A stretch of 7,201 nucleotides of DNA, taken from assembly GCA_964628385.1 (NCBI GenBank), contig CAZVOD010000138.1:1-7201 (forward strand), given 5' to 3'. Below, piece after piece: positions 6,833-7,201 of the stretch. The translations under genes were made by a program, and so were the position numbers. Every line of letters starts with the position of its first letter. The stretch's first letter is position 1. This stretch comes from JANQPA01 sp964628385 (GTDB lineage: Bacteria; Bacteroidota; Bacteroidia; Chitinophagales; Saprospiraceae). The notes below the pieces were generated by a model. The model did no database searches and was not told the DNA's origin. It worked only from the letters and a program-made list of their open reading frames with translations.

Positions 6833-7175
6833 TAGCAGTTTTTTTTTTATAAAGCAATACAACAGCTTTAAGGTTAAGCCCAAGTCAACTGGCTCTTAAT
6901 TTTTTATTAATCTCATCTCGATAAAGGCAAGTGATTAAAATCAATACGCTTAATGACCAGAATCAACCCCGATTATATAGTAAATATCTATTTTTGTGAT
7001 AACCCTAGTGTTAATTCAAAAAAATCAGTCAGAAGTTCAGACTAAAAAAGCTTAACACAGCAAAAAATAGGTTGCAACACACTGAAAAATAGAAAAAGCT
7101 CGGAAAGTAAAGACAAATTACATCCGTAGGATTTTCAAAAAATATGAGTAGTTCGCGAAATTAAGATATATAATA
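6833..7175. other. AT-rich intergenic region upstream of the phosphatase gene
   Basis: No gene, RNA or repeat family is visible here. The phosphatase leader on the minus strand begins with a run of ten As directly before the start region (TATAAAAAAAAAACTGCTA). No exact TAnnTTTG element points toward the phosphatase gene. One match on the plus strand, TATTTTTG at 6989-6996, lacks a TTTG at the proper distance and has no gene after it within the window. The stretch is long enough to contain regulatory sites for the phosphatase and for a gene beyond the right edge. Confidence 0.5.
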
Positions 7176-7190
7176 AGGTTCGGAGAACCT
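7176..7190 (-). terminator. Short perfect hairpin near the right edge
   Basis: AGGTTC (7176-7181) and GAACCT (7185-7190) are perfect inverted repeats with a 3-base loop. Read on the minus strand, the hairpin is followed by the T-rich TATTATATATC, so it could end a gene coming from beyond the right edge. The stem is only 6 bp and the T tract is mixed. An operator-like dyad or chance is equally possible. Confidence 0.27.
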
Positions 7191-7201
7191 GATATTGTAA
7201 T

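Noticed and set aside
4994..6835. Three plus-strand open frames (4994-5407, 6062-6331, 6335-6835) opposite the phosphatase gene.
   Set aside because: They lie antisense to a gene with clear family motifs along its whole length, and their translations have low-complexity, unstructured composition with no recognisable domain.
7020..7060. AGTC/GACT dyad around 7028-7044 followed by an A run.
   Set aside because: A 4-bp stem with a 9-base loop in AT-rich DNA is expected by chance.

Overview
The window looks like ordinary chromosomal sequence from a Bacteroidota bacterium, probably Cytophagales-like, although the order-level guess is weak. The evidence is a secreted enzyme ending in a type IX secretion (T9SS) sorting domain with a YPNPF motif, AT-rich intergenic DNA, no clear Shine-Dalgarno sequences before the starts, and a TAnnTTTG-type -7 promoter element. 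There is no sign of an insertion sequence, phage, CRISPR array, tRNA or rRNA.

Left half, + strand: a possible C-terminal tail of an upstream gene (3-62), then an RDD-family membrane protein (150-896). A 96-base gap separates it from a 23S rRNA m5U methyltransferase of the RlmD/RumA type (993-2408). An unnamed 125-residue protein overlaps the methyltransferase stop by 8 bases (2401-2778), and a stand-alone, partly degenerate response-regulator receiver protein follows (2820-3188). The methyltransferase and the 125-residue protein are almost certainly co-transcribed. The receiver gene may read through from them or use its own promoter.

Right half, - strand, converging on the receiver gene with only 27 bases between stop codons: a VWA-domain protein of the YehP type with a complete MIDAS metal site (3216-4370), a small GlsB/YeaQ/YmgE-type three-helix membrane protein (4418-4669), an intrinsic-terminator-like hairpin (4733-4762), and a large PhoD-type alkaline phosphatase/phosphodiesterase with a Sec signal peptide and a T9SS C-terminal domain (4790-6832). 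The last 369 bases (6833-7201) are AT-rich and hold no gene that I can see, only a short perfect inverted repeat near the right edge.

The genes do not form one obvious pathway: RNA modification, membrane or stress proteins and phosphate scavenging sit side by side. I found no convincing new multi-gene system. The points most worth a second look are the VWA gene standing apart from its usual MoxR-ATPase partners, the receiver protein with altered active-site residues, the conserved-looking unknown coupled to the methyltransferase gene, and the PhoD enzyme apparently routed through Sec/T9SS.
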